64,000 nucleotides of DNA, from contig NZ_LFZV01000001.1 in NCBI RefSeq assembly GCF_001183965.1, positions 229,925 through 293,924 on the forward strand. The letters are read 5' to 3'. Position numbers and translations under genes: made by a program. The stretch is from Bacillus sp. FJAT-27916. GTDB taxonomy: Bacteria; Bacillota; Bacilli; Bacillales; Pradoshiaceae. A model generated the notes under the pieces. The model did no database searches. It was given only the letters and a program-made list of their open reading frames with translations, and was not told the DNA's origin. Positions 44,541 through 51,780 of the stretch are shown here, one piece after another; the stretch's first letter is position 1, and every line of letters begins with the position of its first letter.

Positions 44541-44574
44541 AAGCTTGGTCCCCTTTTGGGCCAAGCTTTATTTT
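44541..44574 (+). terminator. Terminator after flgL
   Basis: AAGCTTGG...CC pairs with GG...CCAAGCTT around a pyrimidine-rich loop, followed by TATTTT. Confidence 0.88.
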
Positions 44575-44623
44575 GGCTATTCGTGTAAAATTTACCTAAT
44601 GATAGATAGAGAGGGGAAGGCAT

Positions 44624-45073
44624 ATGAAAATAGCAACCAAATATCATGGCATGCAGGAGCTGGCTGAATCTGAAGTTCTTTTATTTGAAGAGGGACTGCC
44701 AGGCTTTGGCGGGGAGAAGAAATGGGTCATCCTGCCCCTGACAGAGGAAAATACCTTCTATGTACTTCAGTCTGCTGAAACAGCGAATCTAGCTTTTATT
44801 CTCACAAGCCCATTCCTGACTCACCCAGACTATGAATTCAAGCTTGAGGAGGAGAGTGTACAGGCAATCGGGGCAACACAGGAGAATATCACCGTCTTCT
44901 CCATCGTCTCCGTGAAAGAGCCGTTCAAGGAATCCACACTCAATCTGCAGGCACCCATCGTCATTGACCTGAAAAGCCGCCGCGGGAAGCAGGTCATCCT
45001 GAATGATACAAATTATGAAATCCGCACTCCTCTATTCGCCAAAGTCGAAAGCAGGGGGAATGACGCATGCTGA
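44624..45073 (+). CDS. fliW: Flagellar assembly factor FliW
   Basis: FliW binds flagellin and, when free, binds CsrA to relieve repression of flagellin translation. The 149-residue protein has [26 protein letters not shown], and the C-terminal [28 protein letters not shown], all typical. GAGGGGAAGG precedes the ATG. csrA overlaps its end by seven bases (ATGCTGA), so the pair is co-translated, as in B. subtilis. Confidence 0.96.
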   Translation: MKIATKYHGMQELAESEVLLFEEGLPGFGGEKKWVILPLTEENTFYVLQSAETANLAFILTSPFLTHPDYEFKLEEESVQAIGATQENITVFSIVSVKEPFKESTLNLQAPIVIDLKSRRGKQVILNDTNYEIRTPLFAKVESRGNDAC

Positions 45074-45291
45074 TCCTATCACGTAAAAAGGATGAATCCA
45101 TCCTCATCGGCTCTGACATCGAAGTCACCGTCATCGCCGTCCAAGGAGACCAAGTCAAACTCGGCATCAAAGCACCAAAGAAAGTGGATGTATACCGGAA
45201 AGAACTATTCGAAGAAATCCAAAACGAAAACGTCGAAGCCGCCGAAATCACCATCAATATGAGCGAATTACTGAAGAATACAAAATTATAG
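45067..45291 (+). CDS. csrA: Carbon storage regulator CsrA, copy 1 (FliW-linked)
   Basis: CsrA is a dimeric RNA-binding repressor of flagellin translation in bacilli. The 74-residue protein reads [15 protein letters not shown], with RNA-binding Arg6 and Arg44 (DVYRKEL) conserved. The C-terminal extension (residues 48-74), which in B. subtilis is the part contacted by FliW, is present. It overlaps fliW by seven bases. The first flagellin gene, with a GGA hairpin in its leader, follows 140 bases downstream. Confidence 0.96.
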   Translation: MLILSRKKDESILIGSDIEVTVIAVQGDQVKLGIKAPKKVDVYRKELFEEIQNENVEAAEITINMSELLKNTKL

Positions 45292-45305
45292 GTGTAAAGT
45301 CCTAT

Positions 45306-45331
45306 CAAATACCGCCAATCCTCCCCGATAA
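45306..45331 (+). promoter_or_regulatory. Sigma-D promoter of flagellin 1
   Basis: CAAA at 45306-45309, 14-base spacer, CCCGATAA at 45324-45331. This is a moderate match to the sigma-D consensus. A competing reading uses TAAA at 45295-45298 with GCCAATCC, which is poorer. Confidence 0.6.
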
Positions 45332-45385
45332 AAAAGATGTATCAGGAAAGAAGAGTCGGCCGATTTTCTTTCCTCATACCAATCA

Positions 45386-45422
45386 GGTTCACAAGGACGT
45401 GAACCGTTAAAATCAGGGAGGA
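45386..45422 (+). promoter_or_regulatory. CsrA-type binding hairpin and Shine-Dalgarno of flagellin 1
   Basis: GGTTCAC (45386-45392) and GTGAACC (45399-45405) form a perfect seven-base stem that shows AAGGAC in its loop, the GGA-in-loop layout of CsrA sites. Ten bases on, the ribosome site AGGGAGGA (45415-45422) is itself a GGA site. The two-site arrangement is like the BS1/BS2 sites of the B. subtilis hag leader. Confidence 0.75.
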
Positions 45423-45431
45423 TTTTTACTT

Positions 45432-46613
45432 ATGATTATCAACCACAATATCGCTTCACTTAACACACACCGCCAAATGTCTGCGGCAAACGTAGCACAA
45501 GGCAAATCCATGGAGAAACTATCTTCTGGTCTACGTATTAACCGTGCTGGGGATGACGCGGCAGGTCTAGCCATCTCCGAAAAAATGCGTGCACAAGTAC
45601 GTGGTTTGGATCAAGCAAGTCGTAATGCTCAAGATGGGATTTCTTTGATTCAAACGGCTGAGGGTGCTTTGAATGAAACTCACTCAATTCTTCAACGTAT
45701 GCGTGAATTGGCTGTTCAATCTGCCAATGATACAAATACAGAAACTGACCGTGCTGAAATTCAAAAAGAAGTTAATCAACTAGCAGAAGAAATCACTCGT
45801 ATTTCTACAGATACTGAGTTTAATACAATTAAATTAGCTGACGGGTCTGCTCAAGATGTGACTTTCCAAATTGGTGCAAACCACACACAAAACATTAAAG
45901 TTAGTATCGCTGACATGGGTGCGGCGGCTTTAAAAGTAACTGGTGTTGATCTTTCTAAACAGACAACGGGGACGACAGTTGGAGATTTTTCTGTAAAAAA
46001 TAATACTTTAGAGGACTATAAAATTAAGTTTGCTGATTTTGGAGCTGAAGCTGTAGATAAGACAACTGCCAAAGTTGATGAAGATACAAAAACTATTACA
46101 GTTACATTGAAACAAGGAGCAGGTGCAGATGCTACAACACCTGCAACTGTTGGTACAGCTACTAATGATGAAGTCATTAAGTCATTAAATGACACAGGGT
46201 TGGTAGTAGCATCAATTGCTACTGGGGGAACTCCGCCGGCAGGAACTGATGTTGCAACGCGTGTGGCTACGGAGATTACAGTAGTTGCTGGCGAAGCTGA
46301 TGATTCAAAAGGTATTAATATTGCTACTCAAGAAAGTGCAAACAGAGCAATTACTGCGATTAATAATGCGATTGAATCTGTTTCCGCTCAACGCTCTAAC
46401 TTAGGTGCAGTCCAAAACCGACTAGAGTACACAATCAACAACCTAAACACATCTTCCGAAAACCTAACAGCCGCTGAATCCCGTATCCGTGATGTAGACA
46501 TGGCGAAGGAAATCAGCGAGCAAACAAAACAATCTATTCTTGCACAAGCTTCTCAAGCGATGCTTGCTCAAGCGAACCAACAACCACAAAATGTCCTTTC
46601 TTTGTTACGTTAA
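45432..46613 (+). CDS. hag: Flagellin 1 (long form)
   Basis: The 393-residue protein is a flagellar filament subunit. The N-terminal D0/D1 part (IINHNIASLNT, SSGLRINRAGDDAAGLAISEKM, MRELAVQSANDTNTETDR) and C-terminal part (RLEYTINNLNTSSENLTAAESRIRDVDMAKE...LLR) are canonical. Residues about 165-310 form a Thr/Ala/Asp-rich surface insert not found in the 295-residue copy 2 and longer than in B. subtilis Hag. The insert DNA is AT-richer than the ends. Expression is predicted from sigma-D and under CsrA/FliW control. It has its own terminator. Confidence 0.97.
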   Translation: MIINHNIASLNTHRQMSAANVAQGKSMEKLSSGLRINRAGDDAAGLAISEKMRAQVRGLDQASRNAQDGISLIQTAEGALNETHSILQRMRELAVQSANDTNTETDRAEIQKEVNQLAEEITRISTDTEFNTIKLADGSAQDVTFQIGANHTQNIKVSIADMGAAALKVTGVDLSKQTTGTTVGDFSVKNNTLEDYKIKFADFGAEAVDKTTAKVDEDTKTITVTLKQGAGADATTPATVGTATNDEVIKSLNDTGLVVASIATGGTPPAGTDVATRVATEITVVAGEADDSKGINIATQESANRAITAINNAIESVSAQRSNLGAVQNRLEYTINNLNTSSENLTAAESRIRDVDMAKEISEQTKQSILAQASQAMLAQANQQPQNVLSLLR

Positions 46614-46630
46614 TCATATGGTTAGAAACT

Positions 46631-46658
46631 ACCGTGCCAGCCTGGCACGGTGTTTTTG
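46631..46658 (+). terminator. Terminator of flagellin 1
   Basis: ACCGTGCCA and TGGCACGGT form a perfect nine-base stem with a three-base loop, followed by GTTTTT. Confidence 0.92.
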
Positions 46659-46747
46659 TCTATGAAACAATAGAATGCATAAAAGATAGTAGCCATCAGC
46701 CAATAAATACTATACAATGAATTTTGTAAAAAATGTAAAAGTGAGTA

Positions 46748-46774
46748 TAAAGATATATGAACGTAGTCCGATAA
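46748..46774 (+). promoter_or_regulatory. Sigma-D promoter upstream of the second csrA
   Basis: TAAA at 46748-46751, exact 15-base spacer and TCCGATAA at 46767-46774. The -35 and spacing are perfect, and the -10 matches at six of eight positions. Predicted start is near 46781. Confidence 0.75.
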
Positions 46775-46780
46775 TATCTA

Positions 46781-46880
46781 TGTAAGACATAAAACCTCAT
46801 AATGTGTACTCAGGACGAGTAAATAATGCTTATTGAAGCGCCGCAGGAAGCGGGCCGGATGCATTATTTGCTCTTTTTTT
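46781..46880 (+). ncRNA. Predicted ~100-nt leader or sRNA with two GGA hairpins and a terminator
   Basis: Downstream of the sigma-D promoter the RNA can fold TACTC-AGGAC-GAGTA (46807-46821) and CCGC-AGGAA-GCGG (46841-46853), each showing AGGA in a loop as CsrA sites do. An intrinsic terminator follows: GAGTAAATAATGC (46817-46829) pairs with GCATTATTTGCTC (46861-46873) before seven T residues. The second GGA hairpin sits in the terminator loop. The first shares five bases with the terminator stem, so they compete. It could be a CsrA-sensing attenuator for the csrA gene downstream, or a short CsrA-titrating RNA. No such RNA is known to me from Bacillus. Confidence 0.55.
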
Positions 46881-46968
46881 ATGTGTGAAGCCAGTCAGAG
46901 CGGGTAATGTTCTTCAAGGGGGTTCTTACAAATTGACCACTTTTCTCAAGGAGGAGGGACCACACAAC

Positions 46969-47136
46969 ATGCTAGTACTTGGCAGAAGACCAGGGGAATA
47001 CATTCAAATTGGTGATGATATCACCGTCAAAGTTGTCAAAAGCGATGATGGACACCTTCGTTTAGCCATCGATGCCCCGAAGCATATCAAAATCACGCGC
47101 GGGGAATTAGTCGAAGCAAACAAAGGGTCGAAATAA
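46969..47136 (+). CDS. CsrA paralogue, copy 2 (short form)
   Basis: The 55-residue protein begins at ATG 46969 (MLVLGRRPGEYIQIGDD); the open frame to 46885 has no start logic. RNA-binding Arg6 and Arg44 (KITRGEL) are kept, so it should bind GGA hairpins. It ends soon after the core fold and lacks the C-terminal extension of copy 1, so FliW may not bind it. Its ribosome site AAGGAGGAGGGA holds several GGA triplets, an obvious target for autoregulation. It lies between two flagellin genes, behind a sigma-D promoter and a terminator-containing leader. Confidence 0.9.
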   Translation: MLVLGRRPGEYIQIGDDITVKVVKSDDGHLRLAIDAPKHIKITRGELVEANKGSK

Positions 47137-47147
47137 ATAGTCTCATG

Positions 47148-47209
47148 GACGAGCGGGCTAAAGCAGCCGGGGCAATGAAGCCTCACCTGCAAAGCCCGCT
47201 CGTCTTTTC
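47148..47209 (+). terminator. Terminator after csrA copy 2
   Basis: GACGAGCGGGCT (47148-47159) and AGCCCGCTCGTC (47193-47204) form a perfect 12-base stem with a 33-base internal part that can fold further, followed by TTTTCTT. Confidence 0.85.
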
Positions 47210-47277
47210 TTATGCGTTATTTCTGAAAGCACCCATCCTAGGTCAGGGCTTGCTTTCATTAATATAAAAAAACAACT

Positions 47278-47315
47278 GGTGGAAAAGGAAGTCCACCGTA
47301 AGATTCCAAGGAGGA
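47278..47315 (+). promoter_or_regulatory. CsrA-type binding hairpin and Shine-Dalgarno of flagellin 2
   Basis: GGTGGA (47278-47283) and TCCACC (47292-47297) form a six-base stem with loop AAAGGAAG; the ribosome site AAGGAGGA is at 47308-47315. This copies the two-site layout in front of flagellin 1, though the sequences differ, which argues for selection. Confidence 0.7.
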
Positions 47316-47322
47316 AAAAAGA

Positions 47323-48210
47323 ATGATTATTAACCACAATATTGCCTCACTTAATACGCAAAATGCATTGACGAAGGCGAATGATGCGCAAGGGAAAAGT
47401 ATGGAGAAGCTGTCTTCTGGTCTTCGTATCAATAAGGCTGGAGATGACGCAGCGTGTTTATCTATTTCTGAAAAGATGCGCGGCCAAATCCGCGGCCTTA
47501 ATCAAGCTAGCCGAAATGCACAGGATGGGATTTCGATGATTCAGACAGCTGAAGGTGCTTTGAATGAGACACATTCTATCTTGCAACGAATGCGAGAATT
47601 GGCTGTTCAGTCAGTGAATGACTCGAATACTAATGCTGATCGTGCAGAGCTTCAAAAAGAAGTAGATGAGTTAGCAAAAGAAATAACCCGTATTTCTAAT
47701 AATACCGAATTCAACACAACCAAATTGTTGGATGGTCAAGGTGCAAAGTCTTTAACATTTCAAATCGGGGCGAATAATGGTCAAACTATGTCGCTCATAA
47801 TTGGGGCATTTGATGCTAGAACATTAGGTGTTGATGATGGAACAGGCACTAATGCAACTGATACAGCTGCAGCAACGGTTACTAGAGGTATTAATATTTC
47901 TAATGGTGATGCTACTAAAGCAGCTGCACAAAATGCAACAGCTGCAATCTCCACAATTGATACAGCGATTGCGACAGTATCATCTGCGCGTGCCAGCCTA
48001 GGTGCCAACCAAAACCGCCTAGAATACACCATCAACAACCTAAACACATCATCCGAAAACCTAACAGCCGCCGAATCCCGCATCCGTGACGTCGACATGG
48101 CAAAAGAAATCAGCGAGCAAACCAAACAATCCATCCTTGCCCAAGCATCCCAAGCCATGCTCGCCCAAGCAAACCAACAACCGCAAAATGTACTTCAATT
48201 ATTGCGTTAA
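47323..48210 (+). CDS. hag: Flagellin 2 (short form) with an unusual cysteine
   Basis: The 295-residue flagellin has canonical D0/D1 ends and a short central region. Its 3' end is nearly identical in DNA to that of flagellin 1. At residue 45 the invariant-looking GDDAAGL is GDDAACL (TGT at 47455-47457), placing a cysteine in a protein family that normally has none. No sigma-D promoter is visible directly upstream, so it may depend on transcription from 46748 through csrA copy 2. A terminator follows. Confidence 0.95.
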   Translation: MIINHNIASLNTQNALTKANDAQGKSMEKLSSGLRINKAGDDAACLSISEKMRGQIRGLNQASRNAQDGISMIQTAEGALNETHSILQRMRELAVQSVNDSNTNADRAELQKEVDELAKEITRISNNTEFNTTKLLDGQGAKSLTFQIGANNGQTMSLIIGAFDARTLGVDDGTGTNATDTAAATVTRGINISNGDATKAAAQNATAAISTIDTAIATVSSARASLGANQNRLEYTINNLNTSSENLTAAESRIRDVDMAKEISEQTKQSILAQASQAMLAQANQQPQNVLQLLR

Positions 48211-48225
48211 TCTATCTTTTACCGG

Positions 48226-48252
48226 AGACCTGCTCATGCAGGTCTTTTTTTC
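48226..48252 (+). terminator. Terminator of flagellin 2
   Basis: AGACCTGC and GCAGGTCT pair around TCA, followed by T residues. Confidence 0.9.
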
Positions 48253-48316
48253 TATATTGTATTACTGATTTGAAGGAGTGGTTAGAAACAGTATGACCAA
48301 TTATATGCGCTCTCCT

Positions 48317-48435
48317 ATTTTTCGCAGAAGGGGGGAGACTCCTGTGGGAAGAACAAGCTAATCGAGACCCCGCAGTGCGCAGCACGAGGAGGCTCGATGC
48401 TTGCCCACGGAAAGCGACTCCCTTCTGCGAAAAAT
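48317..48435 (+). repeat. 119-nt long-hairpin intergenic repeat, copy 1
   Basis: A perfect 16-base inverted repeat (48317-48332 with 48420-48435) encloses GGGGGAGACTCCTGTGGGA, ATCGAGACCCCGCAG and AGGAGGCTCGAT segments that pair further. A diverged copy lies at 61677-61806 on the other strand. I remember similar sequences between genes in many Bacillaceae genomes. It sits between flagellin 2 and the flaG promoter and has no coding potential. Confidence 0.75.
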
Positions 48436-48481
48436 ACTTAGGACAAATAACCTATCTTTCATGGCAGCGCCCTCACCTTCC

Positions 48482-48508
48482 TAAAATTCTCCCCTCCCCA
48501 TCCGATAT
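48482..48508 (+). promoter_or_regulatory. Sigma-D promoter of flaG-fliD-fliS
   Basis: TAAA at 48482-48485, 15-base spacer, TCCGATAT at 48501-48508: one mismatch to consensus. It is the best sigma-D match in the window. Confidence 0.8.
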
Positions 48509-48545
48509 ATGAAATAACAATGAATGCAGAGCGAGGTGCAAGGAT

Positions 48546-48917
48546 ATGGTAAACGGCATTTCCGGCTATACTGCCGGTAAGGCAGTCGAGCAGCCAGTGA
48601 GGCTTCCAGCTGTTGTACGAAGCAATGCCACGCAGGCTTCCGTCCAGGAAAAGCTCCCATCTCAAGAACGGACTCCGATGACCGACGAACAAATCCAGCA
48701 GAAACTAATGGAAACAACGCAAGCGATGAATCACTTTCTTGGACCGATGAAAACCTCCCTGAAATTTGAAATGCATGAGGGACTCGAGAAAATGTATGTC
48801 TCCATCGTTGATGCAGCAACAGGCGATGTGCTGAAGGAAATTCCTTCGAAAAAGCTGCTCGATATGTATGCCTCAATGGCCGAGAATATGGCGTTATTCG
48901 TCGACAGAAGAATATAA
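48546..48917 (+). CDS. flaG: Flagellar protein FlaG
   Basis: The 123-residue protein has an unstructured N-terminal half and the FlaG core: LKFEMHEGLEKMYVSIVDAATGDVLKEIPSKKLLDMYASM. FlaG proteins affect filament length. The start ATG 48546 has GAGGTGCAAGG upstream. It leads the fliD-fliS unit, as yvyC does in B. subtilis, under the sigma-D promoter 38 bases upstream. Confidence 0.93.
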   Translation: MVNGISGYTAGKAVEQPVRLPAVVRSNATQASVQEKLPSQERTPMTDEQIQQKLMETTQAMNHFLGPMKTSLKFEMHEGLEKMYVSIVDAATGDVLKEIPSKKLLDMYASMAENMALFVDRRI

Positions 48918-48931
48918 GGATGTGAAGACAA

Positions 48932-50863
48932 ATGGCAATCCGGGTATCTGGGTTAGCAAGCGGGATGGATATTGACTCCATCGTCAAGCAATTGATGGAT
49001 GCAGAAAGACTTCCGCTTAATAAATTGAAGCAAAAGAAACAGATTCTTGAGTGGAAGCGGGATGATTACCGCTCGATGAATACGCTCCTGACCGACTTCC
49101 GCACTAAGGTGCTGAACATGAAACTCAGCTCAAGCTACGGGGCGAAGCAAACGAGCAGCTCAAACGAGTCCTATGTAACCGCAACAGCGTCCTCATCTGC
49201 CAGTACGGCAAGCTATCAGCTCTCCAATGTGACGAAGCTGGCGACATCAGCAAGCCTGACAACCGTAAATAAACTATCTGCCAGTGCAGACAGCAAAATC
49301 AGCACAAGCAGCTCCCTGCTTTCTATGAATAGTCAATTTGCGAACGCCATCACTTGGGCAGAAGGCAGCGTCGAGACGGCGAAATTCACAGCCACTGGTT
49401 CGACGGTCGAACTTCCTCTCGCGGAAGGAACCATCTTGCTTGATCGTCCAATCAGCGTAAAGGTGGCTGGAAAGGCCCTTAAAGCGGATGAATACACGAT
49501 TAACAATGGCATCATCACATTCACAAACACACCAGAAGCCAACGCCGCCATTGAAGTGAATTACGTCACAGATAAAAAGGTAGAAAAGATCTCCCTTGCA
49601 GAAGGAGCAACAAGCTTTACCTTATCGAAAAAAGCAATCGCCGAGAATTCACTTACCATCAATGGCCAAGCTGTTACCATTGACGCGAATAATACCTTCA
49701 CCGCTGGTTCTCTATCAGGAAAGATTGATTTTGCCACTGGGCAGGTAACGTTAAATAATGCGGTGGATGCGGCTGCTGAGATTACGGTCTCCTACAAGCA
49801 AAAGTACACCGCAATGGATGTGGAGACCACCACCTCTAAAGGAGCGATGCAGGAGACCTTCCTCTTTTCGGCTGACCAGTCGATGAGTAATGTCATCAGC
49901 AAAATCAACTCCTCCAAGCTTGGGGTTACGATGTTCTATGATGCCAACTCTGACAGTCTATCCGTAACAAGAACAGAGACAGGCAGCTTTGAGGCAAATG
50001 ATATCCAGTTCGGCCAATCCGATTTGACCAAAGCCTTGCAGCTCGATACGGCACGTTACCAGGCAGGAACAGATGCGGAATTCACCCTTAATGGCATCAC
50101 GACTACCCGCTCAAGTAATAACTTCACGATAGACGGGGTAACATTTGACCTGAAGCAAACCTTCTCAGGTGCGGTCAATATTGGCATTACAAGTGACACG
50201 ACAGCTGTTTATGACAATATTAAGAGCTTTGTAGATTCCTATAATACGCTGATCAGCGAGATTACGAAGAAAACAGGCGAGGAACGGAAACGTGACTATC
50301 AGCCGCTATCTGATGAAGAGCGTGAGGGTTTGTCAGAAGCCCAGGCTGAGAAGTGGGACAATATCGCAAAGGCAGGATGGCTTCGCAATGATGCAACCCT
50401 TCGAAGTGTATTGACCTCCATGCGCCAAAGCATGTCCAATACGGTAAGTACGGCAACGGGCACGTTTAAGACGCTTAGCAGCATCGGCATTACAACAACT
50501 GCGAACTATTTAGACGGCGGGAAGCTGGAAATCAACGAAACGAAATTAAAGCAGGCGCTTGAGGATGACCCGGAAAGCGTACAGGCCTTATTTGCCTCAG
50601 CAGAAGGAATTGCCTCCAAGCTTCAGGCGAATATTACGGAAGCAACTGATAAGCTGAAGGCAAAGGCAGGAAATGCGTTCAGTACGAATGCGACTTTTAC
50701 GATCGGCCGGGATTTGAGTGATGTAGAATCCCGCATTACACGGTTTGAGGATAAGCTCTTGAATATTGAAGATCGCTATTATGCACAATTTACAGCGATG
50801 GAGAAGGCGATTCAGAATGCGAATAGCCAATCAAGCTATCTATCATCCTATTTCTCCAGTTAA
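48932..50863 (+). CDS. fliD: Flagellar filament cap protein FliD (HAP2)
   Basis: FliD caps the filament tip and helps flagellin fold in. The N-terminal AIRVSGLASGMDIDSIVKQLMDAERLPLNKLKQKKQ blocks and C-terminal VESRITRFEDKLLNIEDRYYAQFTAMEKAIQNANSQSSYL are characteristic, with the hook-associated middle domains between. The 643 residues exceed B. subtilis FliD by a central Ala/Thr-rich expansion. AAGGATGTG precedes the ATG, 14 bases after flaG. Confidence 0.96.
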   Translation: MAIRVSGLASGMDIDSIVKQLMDAERLPLNKLKQKKQILEWKRDDYRSMNTLLTDFRTKVLNMKLSSSYGAKQTSSSNESYVTATASSSASTASYQLSNVTKLATSASLTTVNKLSASADSKISTSSSLLSMNSQFANAITWAEGSVETAKFTATGSTVELPLAEGTILLDRPISVKVAGKALKADEYTINNGIITFTNTPEANAAIEVNYVTDKKVEKISLAEGATSFTLSKKAIAENSLTINGQAVTIDANNTFTAGSLSGKIDFATGQVTLNNAVDAAAEITVSYKQKYTAMDVETTTSKGAMQETFLFSADQSMSNVISKINSSKLGVTMFYDANSDSLSVTRTETGSFEANDIQFGQSDLTKALQLDTARYQAGTDAEFTLNGITTTRSSNNFTIDGVTFDLKQTFSGAVNIGITSDTTAVYDNIKSFVDSYNTLISEITKKTGEERKRDYQPLSDEEREGLSEAQAEKWDNIAKAGWLRNDATLRSVLTSMRQSMSNTVSTATGTFKTLSSIGITTTANYLDGGKLEINETKLKQALEDDPESVQALFASAEGIASKLQANITEATDKLKAKAGNAFSTNATFTIGRDLSDVESRITRFEDKLLNIEDRYYAQFTAMEKAIQNANSQSSYLSSYFSS

Positions 50864-50884
50864 AGAGAGGAAGTGCACGAATAA

Positions 50885-51286
50885 ATGGCTTTACATAATC
50901 CCTATCAGGCTTACCAATCCAATGCCGTCACAACGGCTTCTCCTGGTGAATTGACGCTGATGCTTTATAATGGCTGCCTCAAGTTTATCAAGGCAGGCAG
51001 AATGGCGATGGACAACAAGGAGATCGAGAAGCGGAATGAGAATCTCCTGAAGGCGCAAAATATCATTAACGAGCTGCGAGTGACCTTGAATATGGAGATC
51101 GAGGTCTCGAAGAATATGATGGCGATGTATGATTACATTTTGCGCCGGCTGATTGAAGCGAATATGAAGAATGATCCGGCCATCCTGGATGAGGTGGAGG
51201 AGCTCGTCGTAGGCTTGCGTGACACCTGGAAGCAGGCGATTCAATTAAACCGGCAGAAACAATTTGCCGGAGGAGACCGGGCATAA
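50885..51286 (+). CDS. fliS: Flagellin export chaperone FliS, copy 1
   Basis: FliS binds the C-terminus of flagellin and prevents premature assembly. The N-terminus LHNPYQAYQSNAVTTASPGELTLMLYNGCLKFI is typical in each block, followed by four helices. The 133-residue length is normal. AGAGAGGAAGTG precedes the ATG, 21 bases after fliD. A bidirectional terminator ends the unit. A diverged second fliS lies at 54286. Confidence 0.95.
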   Translation: MALHNPYQAYQSNAVTTASPGELTLMLYNGCLKFIKAGRMAMDNKEIEKRNENLLKAQNIINELRVTLNMEIEVSKNMMAMYDYILRRLIEANMKNDPAILDEVEELVVGLRDTWKQAIQLNRQKQFAGGDRA

Positions 51287-51292
51287 TGATAA

Positions 51293-51324
51293 AAAGAACT
51301 GGCAATCGGCCAGTTCTTTTTTTA
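51293..51324. terminator. Bidirectional terminator after fliS copy 1
   Basis: AGAACTGGC and GCCAGTTCT form a perfect stem with a five-base loop and A/T tracts on both sides, serving fliS and the convergent small gene at 51330. Confidence 0.92.
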
Positions 51325-51329
51325 TATAG

Positions 51330-51521
51330 TTATTCATTTCCGTCTAAATCTTTCAGCTTGTACCCGGCTGCATTAACTAGGGCTCCCAGTAGAATCTGGA
51401 GTGTTCCAACCGCCAGAACTGGGAAGAGCTCCACGCGTCCCGTAGCATAGGAAATGATATTGAGTAGGATAAAAAAAGCAAGAAGGCTATTAAACAATTT
51501 GATATATTTTATCAAAATCAT
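51330..51521 (-). CDS. Small two-helix membrane protein, unknown function
   Basis: The 63-residue product has two hydrophobic segments (about 10-27 and 33-53) and a charged C-terminus (KLKDLDGNE). An AAAGGGGA site lies nine bases before the ATG, and a terminator follows the stop directly. These signs support a real gene although it opposes the flagellar genes. I do not recognise the family. Confidence 0.6.
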   Translation of the reverse strand: MILIKYIKLFNSLLAFFILLNIISYATGRVELFPVLAVGTLQILLGALVNAAGYKLKDLDGNE

Positions 51522-51780
51522 GGTGCGTATCCCCTTTTGCTGAATAAGTAAAAATAATCCAATTGATTATAGTATAGTATTTTGGATGGTAGAATCAACT
51601 GTTTTTTAGTACAGAATGAAATTATTATACGTGAATTAATCATTGAATAGGTAAAAAGACATATATTTTATCAGCTGGTAAATCCGTTTGGGTCTATTTC
51701 TCTATTTCTCTCTCCATCCTTACGTTTTTTTCCTATCTACCGATAAAGAATGTAAGGGAATAATCGAGGTGGGAAGAAAT
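51522..51780 (+). other. Promoter region of the FliK-like gene
   Basis: AT-rich gap with no credible gene. ACCGATAA at 51739-51746 resembles a sigma-D -10 element, but the -35 at the right distance (TTAC) is poor. The small gene on the minus strand must also start here. Confidence 0.3.

Noticed and set aside
46700..46720. Sigma-A promoter from TATACAAT near 46710
   Set aside because: No acceptable -35 at 16-18 bases; the sigma-D promoter 40 bases later is much better.
46885..46968. N-terminal extension of csrA copy 2
   Set aside because: CsrA proteins begin MLxL at the position of ATG 46969, which also has the ribosome site; the upstream part lies directly after the terminator and reads as untranslated leader.
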